A stretch of 64,000 nucleotides of DNA, from the NCBI GenBank assembly GCA_913057135.1, contig CAJXNM010000001.1:62001-126000 (forward strand), in the 5' to 3' direction. Shown one piece after another: positions 21,236 to 31,914 of this stretch. Under the pieces are notes generated by a model, which saw only the letters and a list, made by a program, of their open reading frames with translations, was not told where the DNA came from and made no database searches. The stretch's first letter is position 1. Each line of letters starts with the position of its first letter. The position numbers and the translations under genes were made by a program. This stretch comes from an uncultured Halieaceae bacterium (GTDB lineage: Bacteria > Pseudomonadota > Gammaproteobacteria > Pseudomonadales > Halieaceae).

Positions 21236-22945
21236 ATGGATATCCCCCGTTACCTTCTTATCGCAGCCAGTGCTGCTCTGGCTGTCATGTTATTGGGCGA
21301 GTGGACCGCTTTTAAAGAGCAACAACTCAACACAACTGAACGCATCCGACTAGCCGACACGTTGAACATGCCCAGCACCGACACTGGGACCTCAGGTCAG
21401 ACTTTGACCTTAGCCACTGACTCCAATGAAACGACGATGAGTGACACACCCCTGGATGTCCCCGTCATAGAGGTAGAAACTACTAAGGACATCGTCAACA
21501 AACCAGCGCAACAACTCATCACCGTCACTACAGATACACTTGACGTTGTGATTGATCTTACGGGCGGCGATATCGTCGAAGCCGCTTTAAGGGATTTTCC
21601 AGATCAAATTGATCAACCCGATGATCCGTTCATATTGCTGGAGCGCAACGATACACGAACCTATGTTGCCCAAAGTGGACTGGTCGGTCCCAACGGCACC
21701 GACACACCCCAACGTGCCCGCTACACCAGCAGCGCCACCCATTACAGCATGCAAGGCAATAAAGCGCTGCAAATTGATTTACAGCTTGCCACTGACAATG
21801 CTGTCAAAGTCACCAAAAGTTATCGGTTTGAACCGAACAGCAATCTAGTCACACTCACCTTCACCGTCGAAAACACCAGCAACGAGCGCTGGCAAGCCGT
21901 CCCTTTCGTACAATTAAAACGAGACAGCACACCCGCTCCTGATGCGGATACCAGCGGGTTTGGTATGCAGCCTTTTATCGGGGCCGCCACCACAACCCCC
22001 GAAGAACGATTTCAGAAATTTAGCTTTGGCGACATGGCCGATGACCCCTGGCAGGGATCTAACCAAGGTGGCTGGATCGCTATGCTGCAACATTATTTTT
22101 TAAGCGCTTGGATTCCAGCAGCCAATCAAAACCATCAATACTTTGCGCGTCAAAATGCCGCCGGCTTCAACATCGCGGGACTGACGAGTACAGCCATACA
22201 ACTTGATCCGGGAACAGAGGCAAACTGGAGTGCACAACTTTATTTGGGCCCCAAAGACCAGTACCGACTAGCAGAAATCTCTCCACACCTTGACTTAACT
22301 GTGGATTACGGTTGGTTATGGTGGATCGCTCAACCTCTGTTCTGGCTACTGACTCAAATTCAAGCCATCGTGGTGAACTGGGGCGTCGCTATTATCTTGC
22401 TTACCGTCCTAGTCAAGGGGGCTTTCTTTAAGTTGTCTGCTGCCAGCTATCGCTCTATGGCCAAAATGCGGAAAGTTCAGCCAAAAATGCAGAGCATCCG
22501 AGAGCAGTACCCAGACGACAAACAGAAACAATCTCAAGCCATGATGGCGCTCTACAAGAAAGAAAAGATCAACCCAATGGGTGGGTGTTTTCCTATCCTG
22601 ATACAAATGCCGGTTTTCATAGCGCTCTACTGGGTACTGATGGAATCCGTAGAATTGCGCCAGGCTCCCTTCGCGTTATGGATTAACGATCTATCAGTCA
22701 TGGATCCCTACTTTGTGCTGCCAGTGCTTATGGGCGCTTCCATGTACTTTATGCAAAAGCTGAATCCGCCACCGCCGGATCCAATGCAAGCCAAAATCAT
22801 GCAGTACCTACCCATTGTCTTCACATTCTTTTTCTTGTGGTTCCCCGCCGGCTTGGTGTTGTACTGGTTATGCAACAATTTGCTGTCGATGGCTCAACAA
22901 TGGTTTATCACTCGAGCGATTGAGCGCGAAGGCGCGAAAACCTAA
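21236..22945 (+). CDS. yidC: membrane protein insertase YidC
   Basis: Inserts and folds inner-membrane proteins, alone or with SecYEG; subunit c of the ATP synthase encoded downstream is a classic client. The 569-aa protein has an N-terminal membrane helix (residues 5-22), a large periplasmic beta-domain (about 95-340) and the conserved C-terminal membrane core (about 375-560). The core has GWGVAIILLTVLVK, MGGCFPILIQMPVFIALYWVL and FPAGLVLYWLCNN. ATG 21236 is chosen over a frame start at 21191. Confidence 0.97.
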   Translation: MDIPRYLLIAASAALAVMLLGEWTAFKEQQLNTTERIRLADTLNMPSTDTGTSGQTLTLATDSNETTMSDTPLDVPVIEVETTKDIVNKPAQQLITVTTDTLDVVIDLTGGDIVEAALRDFPDQIDQPDDPFILLERNDTRTYVAQSGLVGPNGTDTPQRARYTSSATHYSMQGNKALQIDLQLATDNAVKVTKSYRFEPNSNLVTLTFTVENTSNERWQAVPFVQLKRDSTPAPDADTSGFGMQPFIGAATTTPEERFQKFSFGDMADDPWQGSNQGGWIAMLQHYFLSAWIPAANQNHQYFARQNAAGFNIAGLTSTAIQLDPGTEANWSAQLYLGPKDQYRLAEISPHLDLTVDYGWLWWIAQPLFWLLTQIQAIVVNWGVAIILLTVLVKGAFFKLSAASYRSMAKMRKVQPKMQSIREQYPDDKQKQSQAMMALYKKEKINPMGGCFPILIQMPVFIALYWVLMESVELRQAPFALWINDLSVMDPYFVLPVLMGASMYFMQKLNPPPPDPMQAKIMQYLPIVFTFFFLWFPAGLVLYWLCNNLLSMAQQWFITRAIEREGAKT

Positions 22946-22966
22946 AGCGTCCGCACCTACCACACT

Positions 22967-24346
22967 GTGGCCAATAGACAGTTATACACCAGCGATACCA
23001 TAGCCGCCGTTGCCACAGCATCTGGCTTTGGCGGCATTGGCATCGTTCGTCTGTCAGGCCCTAAGGCCTATACCCTCGCTTTAACGCTGACAGGTAAGTC
23101 AGGTTTGACCCCTCGAACCGCTCACTACACGGCTTTTCGCACCGATGGCGGCGACACTATCGATACCGGCCTGACACTCTATTTCCCTGCCCCCCACTCC
23201 TTTACCGGTGAAGATGTCATTGAACTGCAGGGTCATGGGGGGCCTATCGTTCTCAATAGCTTATTACGCCGATGTTTCGAACTGGGTGCAAGACAAGCTC
23301 GACCGGGGGAATTTTCAGAGCGGGCATTCCTTAATGACAAACTGGATTTAGTGCAGGCAGAGGCTATCGCTGACCTCATCAGTGCACAAACTGAAACCGC
23401 CGCTCGACTGGCGCAATCATCCCTTCGGGGCGACTTCTCGCGGGATGTCCATCAACTGGCAAATCACCTACTAAAACTGCGCGTCTATGTCGAAGCGGCC
23501 ATAGACTTTCCTGAAGAGGAAATTGATTTCCTGTCTGACGGGCACGTAAAAGAGCAACTCAAAGAGGGTCTGACCCTGGGTGAAACGATTCATCAACGGG
23601 CACAACAAGGGCTTATTTATCAGTCGGGTGCCACGGTTGTACTGGCAGGGAAACCCAACGCAGGCAAAAGCAGCCTGCTCAATAACCTGGCGGGCGATGC
23701 CCTAGCTATCGTTACAAACGTGCCAGGTACGACCCGCGATGTGATCAGAGAACACATTAATATTGCTGGCGTGCCCATACATATCCTCGATACCGCGGGT
23801 CTCCGACAGAGTGACGACGTCATTGAGCAAGAGGGTATTCGGCGGGCCCAAAAGGCAATCGCTGATGCTGATCTGGTGCTTCACCTGTGCGATGACAATA
23901 GCCCCCAAAGTGCCGAAGAACCCGAACTCTTGGGCCTTTCCCATGACAATATTATTAAAGTACTCACCAAGATTGATCAGTCAGGCCGACCCGCAACCTC
24001 CACCTCAACAACAGCACCCTCAACAATGACACTTAGCCGCACCGTGTGCATCTCGAACATCACAGGGGATGGCCTACCCGCATTGAAAAAGACGATCTTA
24101 CATTTCTTAGGTGTACAAGAAGCCACTCAAAGCCCCTACAGTGCACGCGAACGACACTTGCTTGCATTGACCAACACGCTCACCCTCCTGCGCGATGCCA
24201 ACGATCAGTTCTTGGCCACCGGAGCGGGCGAACTGCTAGCTGAGGATCTACGCCGTGCCCACGATGAGTTGGGGCAAATCACAGGTGTACTGTCTAGCGA
24301 TGATTTGCTCGGAGAAATATTCAGCTCTTTTTGTATAGGCAAATAA
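22967..24346 (+). CDS. mnmE: tRNA modification GTPase MnmE
   Basis: With MnmG it installs carboxymethylaminomethyl groups on U34 of certain tRNAs. The 459-aa protein has an N-terminal folate-binding domain (TIAAVATASGFGGIGIVRLSG), an inserted G-domain (P-loop GKPNAGKSS, switch DTAGLR) and the C-terminal CIGK motif whose Cys is needed for modification. The start is GTG 22967. Its partner gene mnmG follows after an unusually long 520-bp gap. Confidence 0.97.
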   Translation: MANRQLYTSDTIAAVATASGFGGIGIVRLSGPKAYTLALTLTGKSGLTPRTAHYTAFRTDGGDTIDTGLTLYFPAPHSFTGEDVIELQGHGGPIVLNSLLRRCFELGARQARPGEFSERAFLNDKLDLVQAEAIADLISAQTETAARLAQSSLRGDFSRDVHQLANHLLKLRVYVEAAIDFPEEEIDFLSDGHVKEQLKEGLTLGETIHQRAQQGLIYQSGATVVLAGKPNAGKSSLLNNLAGDALAIVTNVPGTTRDVIREHINIAGVPIHILDTAGLRQSDDVIEQEGIRRAQKAIADADLVLHLCDDNSPQSAEEPELLGLSHDNIIKVLTKIDQSGRPATSTSTTAPSTMTLSRTVCISNITGDGLPALKKTILHFLGVQEATQSPYSARERHLLALTNTLTLLRDANDQFLATGAGELLAEDLRRAHDELGQITGVLSSDDLLGEIFSSFCIGK

Positions 24347-24866
24347 GCGCGGTGCACAGCTTAACGTCACGTTACCCACAGTTCTTACTCAAATTTCGCA
24401 ACGTATACTCACAACAAGCATGCATTAAACGCTGGCGTTAACGTTAGCTGATAACGGTAAGCCCGAAGCTGTTAATAAGGTCTGGGCATCCTTCGTATAA
24501 CAAGACAGACGTTTTTAACGGCCAAACCATCCACAGACCACTCACCCACCATACCGGTTCGAAACAGAGTCCTTACCCAGTGTTATGCGCCCCTGTGTGA
24601 TGCTTACTTAGTGGACTTGAGCGTGTTATCCACTTACAGCTGCAGCCTCAATAGTAACTACATCAGTATCTCTTACTCACTCAAAGACAAAATAACTACT
24701 TATTGAAACGACGTATAAATTCAACAACCTAGCCTATCCGATACGCCTCTTTTCCAAACACTCACCTCGCCCTATACTCGTGCGCCCAAATGGCGTAATG
24801 ACTGCTGCTAGCTATGGACATCCCTTGGGTGTCCCTGCACAGTGACTCCGGTTTACTTTTCATAGG
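24347..24866. other. 520-bp gene-free region with DnaA-box-like sites
   Basis: No supported gene lies between mnmE and mnmG. It contains TTACCCACA (24372-24380), CCATCCACA (24527-24535) and TTATCCACT (24626-24634), which differ from the DnaA box by one, two and one base. It also holds an exact 14-mer shared with oriC (24466-24479) and a mildly AT-rich part (about 24685-24730). TATACT at 24773-24778 is a likely -10 for mnmG. In E. coli the origin lies next to mnmG, which makes the position suggestive. Function is unproven. Confidence 0.55.
24466..24479 (+). repeat. 14-mer shared with oriC region
   Basis: AAGCTGTTAATAAG occurs exactly here and at 20120-20133 on the same strand, in two gene-free regions 4.3 kb apart. 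Confidence 0.75.
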
Positions 24867-26774
24867 TTGGCGCGGCAAGTGACTTCGTATCCAACACAAT
24901 TTGATGTGATCGTTATCGGTGGTGGCCATGCCGGCACAGAGGCGTGCTTGGCTGCTGCGCGCGCAGGTGCCAAAACCCTGCTATTGAGTCACTCTATCGA
25001 TACCCTGGGCCAGATGTCCTGTAATCCCGCTATTGGCGGCATTGGCAAGAGTCATCTTGTTCGGGAAATCGACGCCCTAGGCGGCGCTATGGCCAGGGCT
25101 ACCGATGCTGCGGGTATCCAATTTCGAGTGCTCAACGCGCGCAAAGGCCCGGCGGTTCGCGCCACGAGAGCGCAAGCAGACAGAGTTCTGTACCGCAATG
25201 CCATTCGATCAATGATTATGAATCAACCGGGGCTTGCTGTTTTTCAAGATTCAGTTGAAGACCTGTTGTTGGAAGGCGATAAAGTGATCGGAGCGATCAC
25301 TCGCACTGGCCTCACCTTTCACGCTCGTAGCATCGTGCTGACTGCCGGTACTTTTTTAAACGGCCGAATTCATGTGGGCCTGCAAAATCATGAAGGGGGT
25401 CGTGCGGGAGACGCCGCCAGTATTGGGTTGGCAGCGCGTCTGCGGGAACTTTGCGTTCGCACCGAGCGATTAAAAACAGGTACACCGCCACGCATTGATG
25501 CGCGAAGCGTTGATTTCAGTGTCATGCAAGAACAGTGGGGTGATCAGCCAGAACCGGTGATGTCGTTCATGGGTTCTATCGATCAACATCCTGAGCAGCG
25601 CTGTTGCTGGATTACCCATACCAATACGCAAACCCACGATATTATTCGGCAATCCCTCGATCGATCGCCGATGTTTAGTGGTGTTATTGAGGGAGCTGGC
25701 CCCCGATACTGCCCCAGTATTGAAGATAAGATTCATCGGTTCGCGGATAAAGATTCACACCAGATTTTTCTCGAGCCCGAGGGCTTAACCTCGACCGAGC
25801 TTTACCCCAACGGCATATCGACAAGCCTACCCTTTGATGTACAGCTTGACTTTGTGCGCTCTATAAAGGGGATGGAAAACGCTCAGATCACCCGCCCCGG
25901 TTACGCCATCGAATATGATTATTTTGACCCGAGGGATCTCAAGCATTCCCTAGAGACCAAAGCCGTTAGTGGTTTGTATTTTGCCGGTCAGATTAATGGC
26001 ACTACCGGGTATGAAGAAGCGGGTGCTCAGGGGCTTTTAGCTGGCTTAAACGCCGCCAGGGCTTGCGCCGATCTACCCGCCTGGGAGCCTCGGCGGGACG
26101 AAGCTTATTTGGGTGTGCTAGTTGATGATCTTGTAACCTTAGGAACCCAAGAACCGTACCGCATGTTCACCTCAAGGGCGGAGTACCGCTTATTGCTGCG
26201 TGAAGATAATGCGGATCTGCGATTGACAGCTTTGGGCCGACAGTTCGGCTTGGTGGGTGATCAGCAGTGGCAATTGTTTGAACGTAAGAAAGCTGACATT
26301 GATACGGAGTTGCATCGCTTGGCAACGACTTATGTGCAGCCAACTTCCCCTCGGGTAGAGACATTAAACGCCAAACTCACTAATCCGTTAACGCGAGAAT
26401 ATTCCCTCGCCGATTTATTACGACGGCCTGAGTTGAACTATGACGACGTCGCTGATTTGCTATCTGAATCCCCCATTGACGACGAACAAACTCGAGAGCA
26501 GGTGCAAATCCAAATCAAATACGCCGGCTACATAGCTCGTCAGCAAGATGAGATTGATCGCTTGCAACAACAAGAGGCGACGCCCATTCCAGTTGATCTT
26601 GACTACAGCCGCGTCGCGGGATTATCCAATGAGATTTGTCAAAAGTTAGCTCACGCTCGGCCAACGTCCATAGCAAGAGCTTCTCGTATCTCTGGTGTAA
26701 CCCCTGCGGCGTTATCTCTGCTGTTAGTGCATCTGAAAAAACGACATCACCGCCCTGCCGTTGCCAATGGATGA
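24867..26774 (+). CDS. mnmG: tRNA U34 modification FAD enzyme MnmG
   Basis: FAD-dependent partner of MnmE in forming cmnm5U34. The 635-aa protein has the FAD-binding GGGHAGTEA near residues 18-26. The signatures [31 protein letters not shown] and [17 protein letters not shown] are strongly conserved. The start is ambiguous: TTG 24867 or GTG 24879; the second fits the E. coli N-terminus better. rsmG overlaps its 3' end by 8 bp, as in many bacteria. Confidence 0.97.
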   Translation: MARQVTSYPTQFDVIVIGGGHAGTEACLAAARAGAKTLLLSHSIDTLGQMSCNPAIGGIGKSHLVREIDALGGAMARATDAAGIQFRVLNARKGPAVRATRAQADRVLYRNAIRSMIMNQPGLAVFQDSVEDLLLEGDKVIGAITRTGLTFHARSIVLTAGTFLNGRIHVGLQNHEGGRAGDAASIGLAARLRELCVRTERLKTGTPPRIDARSVDFSVMQEQWGDQPEPVMSFMGSIDQHPEQRCCWITHTNTQTHDIIRQSLDRSPMFSGVIEGAGPRYCPSIEDKIHRFADKDSHQIFLEPEGLTSTELYPNGISTSLPFDVQLDFVRSIKGMENAQITRPGYAIEYDYFDPRDLKHSLETKAVSGLYFAGQINGTTGYEEAGAQGLLAGLNAARACADLPAWEPRRDEAYLGVLVDDLVTLGTQEPYRMFTSRAEYRLLLREDNADLRLTALGRQFGLVGDQQWQLFERKKADIDTELHRLATTYVQPTSPRVETLNAKLTNPLTREYSLADLLRRPELNYDDVADLLSESPIDDEQTREQVQIQIKYAGYIARQQDEIDRLQQQEATPIPVDLDYSRVAGLSNEICQKLAHARPTSIARASRISGVTPAALSLLLVHLKKRHHRPAVANG

Positions 26775-27411
26775 GCCCTTAAGGCGACATCTAGCTGAGG
26801 GTATGGCTCAGCTGCAACTAGCCATTGATTCCCAGCAAATCACAGCACTTATGATGTATCTGCAGCTGATGAGCCGCTGGAACAAGGCGTATAACCTGAC
26901 CGCCGTGAGAGATTTGCCGAGCATGGTAATCCGCCACTTGCTCGATAGTCTCGCGATTTTGCCCCATTTGCCCGAAGGTTCAGTGCTTGATGTGGGCACA
27001 GGTGCTGGGCTACCCGGTGTGCCTATTGCCATTATGCAACCTAATCGCCAAGTGGCTCTGCTCGATAGCAACGGCAAGAAAATCCGTTTTTTATTTCAGG
27101 TGAAAACACAGCTCGGCTTGTCTAACATCAGCCTGCATGAAACCCGTGTAGAGCAGTTTGTCGCCACTGCAGTGCCCGATCTTGTTGTCAGTCGAGCGTT
27201 TGCAAGTTTGAGTGATATGGTGAAGATGTGCGAGCCCTTGCTGCGGCAGGGTACTCGGATATTTGCCATGAAGGGGGCTGACGTCGAAGCTGAACTGCGG
27301 GCATTACAAGATGATTGGCCTAACGTGGTGCCCGTGACACGACAATCCTTAACGGTACCGGGGCTTAATGAAGCGCGCTGGTTGGTAGAACTGAGAGCGG
27401 CTAAACATTAA
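26767..27411 (+). CDS. rsmG: 16S rRNA (guanine-527-N7)-methyltransferase
   Basis: Methylates G527 in the 530 loop of 16S rRNA using S-adenosylmethionine; loss in other bacteria gives low-level streptomycin resistance. The 214-aa protein has [12 protein letters not shown], the SAM motif [14 protein letters not shown] and the SRAFASL motif. ATG 26767 is chosen over TTG 26761. It overlaps mnmG and precedes parA by 53 bp. Confidence 0.96.
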   Translation: MDEPLRRHLAEGMAQLQLAIDSQQITALMMYLQLMSRWNKAYNLTAVRDLPSMVIRHLLDSLAILPHLPEGSVLDVGTGAGLPGVPIAIMQPNRQVALLDSNGKKIRFLFQVKTQLGLSNISLHETRVEQFVATAVPDLVVSRAFASLSDMVKMCEPLLRQGTRIFAMKGADVEAELRALQDDWPNVVPVTRQSLTVPGLNEARWLVELRAAKH

Positions 27412-27464
27412 TCGTTGGCTATGGGCACGCGGGCTAACAACCGGTTCGTGCTTCTGGAGCAAAC

Positions 27465-28232
27465 ATGAAGACTGTGGCAGTGGCTAATCAAAAGGGTGGT
27501 GTTGGTAAGACAACCACAAGCGTCAATTTGGCCGCTAGTCTTGGAGCCATGGGGAAATCCGTGTTGTTGGTCGACCTCGATCCCCAAGGTAATGCCACGA
27601 TGTCATCAGGAATCGATAAGCATGGTGTTGAACTCACTGCTTATGATTTGCTCATCGATAACACACCGATTGAGCAGGTTGCGGTTCAGGCACAAGACAA
27701 TGGTTATTTTGTCGTGCCTGCGAACCGCGATTTAACAGCCGCAGAAGTCGAGTTGCTCGATGTAGAAAATAGAGAGCGGCGGTTAGCGAATGCACTTACC
27801 CATGCCGTCAAATACGATTTTGTGATTATCGATTGCCCTCCCTCATTGAGCATGCTCACTGTGAATGCACTCGTCGCTGCTCGCAGTGTCATCATTACCA
27901 TGCAATGTGAGTATTTTGCTCTTGAGGGTTTATCGGCTTTGCTGAATACCATTCGCCGCGTGGCTGATACGGTTAACCCCGATCTCGATATTGAGGGTAT
28001 TCTTAGGACCATGTACGACCCTCGCAACGCCCTGACCGGTGAGGTATCGTCCCAGTTGCATAAACATTTCGGCGATCTTGTGTACCGGACCGTCATTCCG
28101 AGAAATGTTCGGCTCGCTGAAGCGCCCAGTCACGGCTTAGCCGCCCTGTATTACGATCGTTTGTCGACGGGTGCCAAGGCTTACGCGGCGTTAGCGGGCG
28201 AGTTTATTAAGCGTCAGGCCCCAGCCCACTGA
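27465..28232 (+). CDS. parA: chromosome partitioning ATPase ParA (Soj)
   Basis: Walker-type ATPase that binds the nucleoid and moves ParB-parS complexes. The 255-aa protein has the deviant Walker A KGGVGKTT (residues 10-17), switch VDLDPQGNA and Walker B FVIIDCPPSL. It lacks the N-terminal helix-turn-helix of plasmid ParA types, as expected for chromosomal Soj-like proteins. ATG 27465 follows a TGGAG ribosome site. parB begins 29 bp after its stop. Confidence 0.97.
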   Translation: MKTVAVANQKGGVGKTTTSVNLAASLGAMGKSVLLVDLDPQGNATMSSGIDKHGVELTAYDLLIDNTPIEQVAVQAQDNGYFVVPANRDLTAAEVELLDVENRERRLANALTHAVKYDFVIIDCPPSLSMLTVNALVAARSVIITMQCEYFALEGLSALLNTIRRVADTVNPDLDIEGILRTMYDPRNALTGEVSSQLHKHFGDLVYRTVIPRNVRLAEAPSHGLAALYYDRLSTGAKAYAALAGEFIKRQAPAH

Positions 28233-28261
28233 GTAACCGGCCCCCGGCTGGAGGAACGTTA

Positions 28262-29161
28262 GTGTCAACACGTAAAAAACGGTTAAGCAAGGACTTAGAT
28301 CTGCTGATTGGGGCGGTGCGATCGACCCGTCCGCAAACAGACACCCAGGCAGCACCCGGTGAGTCCGCAGGTCACGAAAGCGGCGATGGCTTAAGGCAAC
28401 TTCCCCTAGAGCAATTAAAGCGTGGCAAATATCAGCCCCGTCGGGATTTCGATCCATCAGCCCTTGAAGAGCTCGCTAGCAGCATTCGCCATGAGGGTGT
28501 GATGCAACCCATCGTGGTTCGCCCTGTTAGTGGTGATCAGTTTGAAATTATTGCCGGTGAACGCCGTTGGCGCGCTGCCCAGTTGGCGGGTCTGGACCGA
28601 ATTCCGGCGATTGTTCGCGATGTCAGTGATGATTCTGCCATTGCGATGGCGTTGATAGAGAATATTCAACGGGAAAATCTTAACCCTATTGAGGAGGCGC
28701 AGGCCCTGAGACGCTTGCAAGTGGAATTTGAGCTCAGCCAACAGCAGGTCGCCGAACGCGTCGGTAAATCCCGCTCAGCCATCGCCAATCTACTGCGCTT
28801 ATTGTCACTGGAGCAATCGGTCAGAGAACTTGTCGAGACCAATCAACTCGATATGGGTCATGCAAAAGTGTTACTGGCCTTGGAAGGGCCATTGCAGTTA
28901 AAAGCAGCAAAACAAGTCCTTTCCGGTGCACTTTCGGTACGTCAAACCGAGCGTCTGGTGAAACAGTTACTCGGTGCTGGCTCGTCCTCATCGAAATCCG
29001 ATACCACCCTCGATCCCAATATAGCGGCACTGCAGCGCAGTTTGTCGGAGCGACTCGGTGCAGCGGTGGCGATCAACCACGATCCGAAGGGTCGTGGCAA
29101 ATTGGTCATCAGTTACACCAATTTGGATGAGCTGGATGGCATTCTCGGTCGAATACGCTAA
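28262..29161 (+). CDS. parB: chromosome partitioning protein ParB (Spo0J)
   Basis: CTP-dependent clamp that loads at parS, 299 aa. The CTP-binding motifs GERRWRAAQLAG and ENIQRENLNPIEEA are intact, as are the helix-turn-helix QQQVAERVGKSRSAIANLLRLL and a C-terminal dimer domain. The N-terminal ParA-contact stretch reads KKRLSKDLDLLIG, unlike the usual LGRGLxALL. GTG 28262 lies behind GGAGG. Two perfect parS targets are in recF, 11-12 kb away. Confidence 0.96.
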   Translation: MSTRKKRLSKDLDLLIGAVRSTRPQTDTQAAPGESAGHESGDGLRQLPLEQLKRGKYQPRRDFDPSALEELASSIRHEGVMQPIVVRPVSGDQFEIIAGERRWRAAQLAGLDRIPAIVRDVSDDSAIAMALIENIQRENLNPIEEAQALRRLQVEFELSQQQVAERVGKSRSAIANLLRLLSLEQSVRELVETNQLDMGHAKVLLALEGPLQLKAAKQVLSGALSVRQTERLVKQLLGAGSSSSKSDTTLDPNIAALQRSLSERLGAAVAINHDPKGRGKLVISYTNLDELDGILGRIR

Positions 29162-29173
29162 CGATCACGCATG

Positions 29174-29202
29174 TTGAAGCGCGGCCCTAATTCACCTACA
29201 CT
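29174..29202 (+). promoter_or_regulatory. atp operon promoter
   Basis: TTGAAG (29174-29179), a 17-bp spacer and TACACT (29197-29202) form a sigma-70-like promoter just after parB and ahead of atpI. Together with the terminator after atpC it frames the nine-gene operon. Confidence 0.6.
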
Positions 29203-29274
29203 CGCGCCCGCTTGGTTGGGGGACCTTGAGTCATACAAGCCACGTGTGTACTTGTGGCTACCTTCCATAGGTTT

Positions 29275-29649
29275 ATGGTGATTACACCCTGGCGCCAATT
29301 GCGGCGGTCATTGTTGGGTGTGACCCTAGTAGGTGCATGCGCTGCTACCGTGGCGTCTGCAATAGCCAGCGCTACGTTAGGGCTGGCCATTGGCACCGAT
29401 ATATTGGTTGGGGCGTGTGTCGTACTCGTGCCTCAGCTTTGGTTTTACCTTCGCGGTGTAAATCGCGAGGCAGGTCAGCAGTCAGCTTGGCTGGCGCTGG
29501 GTAAATTTGCGCTCTGCGCGGCAGGTTATGGGCTATGGTTTGCGACCGTTCCCCAAGCGACCTTATTGGCCACACTGTTGGGCACGGTTATTGCCATAGT
29601 GACGACCACCGCATCGACGGCCGTATTGGCCGCCAGAGTGAATCGATAG
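29275..29649 (+). CDS. atpI: ATP synthase subunit I
   Basis: Small four-helix membrane protein at the head of the operon, thought to help assemble the c-ring or import ions. ATG 29275 gives 124 aa; GTG 29254 would add seven residues, but it has no ribosome site. Hydrophobic spans lie around residues 14-35, 39-60, 75-92 and 95-115. Sequence is poorly conserved in this family, so position in the operon carries much of the assignment. Confidence 0.85.
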   Translation: MVITPWRQLRRSLLGVTLVGACAATVASAIASATLGLAIGTDILVGACVVLVPQLWFYLRGVNREAGQQSAWLALGKFALCAAGYGLWFATVPQATLLATLLGTVIAIVTTTASTAVLAARVNR

Positions 29650-30837
<1,188 letters not shown>

Positions 30838-30889
30838 TCATCAGACCCTGCGCGGTCTTTAATCCAGCCACCAGACACCGGAGTTACAC

Positions 30890-31360
30890 GTGAACATTAA
30901 CCTGACATTGATCGGCCAGCTGATCGCCTTTGCGGGTTTCGTCTTGTTCTGTATGCGCTATGTATGGCCACCTATTACGGGAGCCATGGCAGAGCGGCAA
31001 CAGAAGATCGCGGAAGGCCTCGCGGCGGCGGATAGAGCCAGCCACGATCTTGAAATTGCGCAAAAGCAGGCCGTAGAACATATGGCTGAAGCTAAGCGAG
31101 AAGCCGCTGGTATTATCGAGGCCGCCAATAAGCGCGCGAGCCAGATGGTAGAAGAGGCAAAAGAGGCCGCTCAGGCGGAGGCAGCGCGGATCAAAGCCGC
31201 CGCCGATGCCGACATTGAGCAAGAGCGTGCCCGGGCACAAGAGCAACTCATGGCGCAGGTTAGTGCACTTGCACTTGCTGGTGCGGAGAAGATCTTGGCC
31301 GCTGAGATTGACGCGTCTAAACACGCTGCGTTACTCAACAGTCTGACGGCGGAGTCTTAA
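30890..31360 (+). CDS. atpF: ATP synthase F0 subunit b
   Basis: Peripheral stalk subunit, 156 aa: one N-terminal membrane helix (residues about 5-24) followed by a long, Ala/Glu/Lys-rich helix that dimerises as a coiled coil to residue about 150. The start is GTG 30890 behind CCGGAG. atpH follows after 3 bp. Confidence 0.97.
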   Translation: MNINLTLIGQLIAFAGFVLFCMRYVWPPITGAMAERQQKIAEGLAAADRASHDLEIAQKQAVEHMAEAKREAAGIIEAANKRASQMVEEAKEAAQAEAARIKAAADADIEQERARAQEQLMAQVSALALAGAEKILAAEIDASKHAALLNSLTAES

Positions 31361-31363
31361 TCC

Positions 31364-31900
31364 ATGATCGAGCCGATGACATTGGCGCGCCCCTACGCCC
31401 GAGCTGTATTTGCTGTTGCGCGTGCACAAGGCAACCTTGATGCATGGCATGAGGTGCTTCAAAGCCTCGCTGCAATCAGCCGCGAGCCAAGGGTGTCGGC
31501 AATGCTGCAAGACCCCGCCCGCACCGCTGAGCATCGGGCAGAGTTAGTGGCAGGACTCGTCGACGGTAATGCCCCCGCTGGCCTCAGTAATTTTTTAAGT
31601 GTTATGGCAAGCCATCATCGCCTAGTGTTATTGCCAGAAGTGGCCCTCCAATATGCCGAGCTGAAAGCGCAGCAAGAGGCCACGGTGGAGGTAGAGGTAA
31701 CGTCAGCACGGGATGTCACCGATGACGAAGCTGCGCGCTTGGCCGATGCCATTGCCCGCAAGTTGAGCCGTACCGTAACACTAACTACCCAAACCGATCC
31801 TGCCCTCTTGGGCGGGGCAGTGATTCGTGCCGGCGATCTTGTCATCGACGGCTCAGTTCGCGGGCGGCTCAATAAGCTGTCCGGCGCGCTGACACCTTGA
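31364..31900 (+). CDS. atpH: ATP synthase F1 subunit delta
   Basis: Joins the F1 head to the b-stalk, 178 aa. It begins with TLARPYARAVFAVA, typical of the family, and ends with the conserved GGAVIRAGDLVIDGSVRGRL. ATG 31364 is used; a second ATG four codons later is possible. Confidence 0.97.
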   Translation: MIEPMTLARPYARAVFAVARAQGNLDAWHEVLQSLAAISREPRVSAMLQDPARTAEHRAELVAGLVDGNAPAGLSNFLSVMASHHRLVLLPEVALQYAELKAQQEATVEVEVTSARDVTDDEAARLADAIARKLSRTVTLTTQTDPALLGGAVIRAGDLVIDGSVRGRLNKLSGALTP

Positions 31901-31914
31901 TAGAGGAATAGGTC

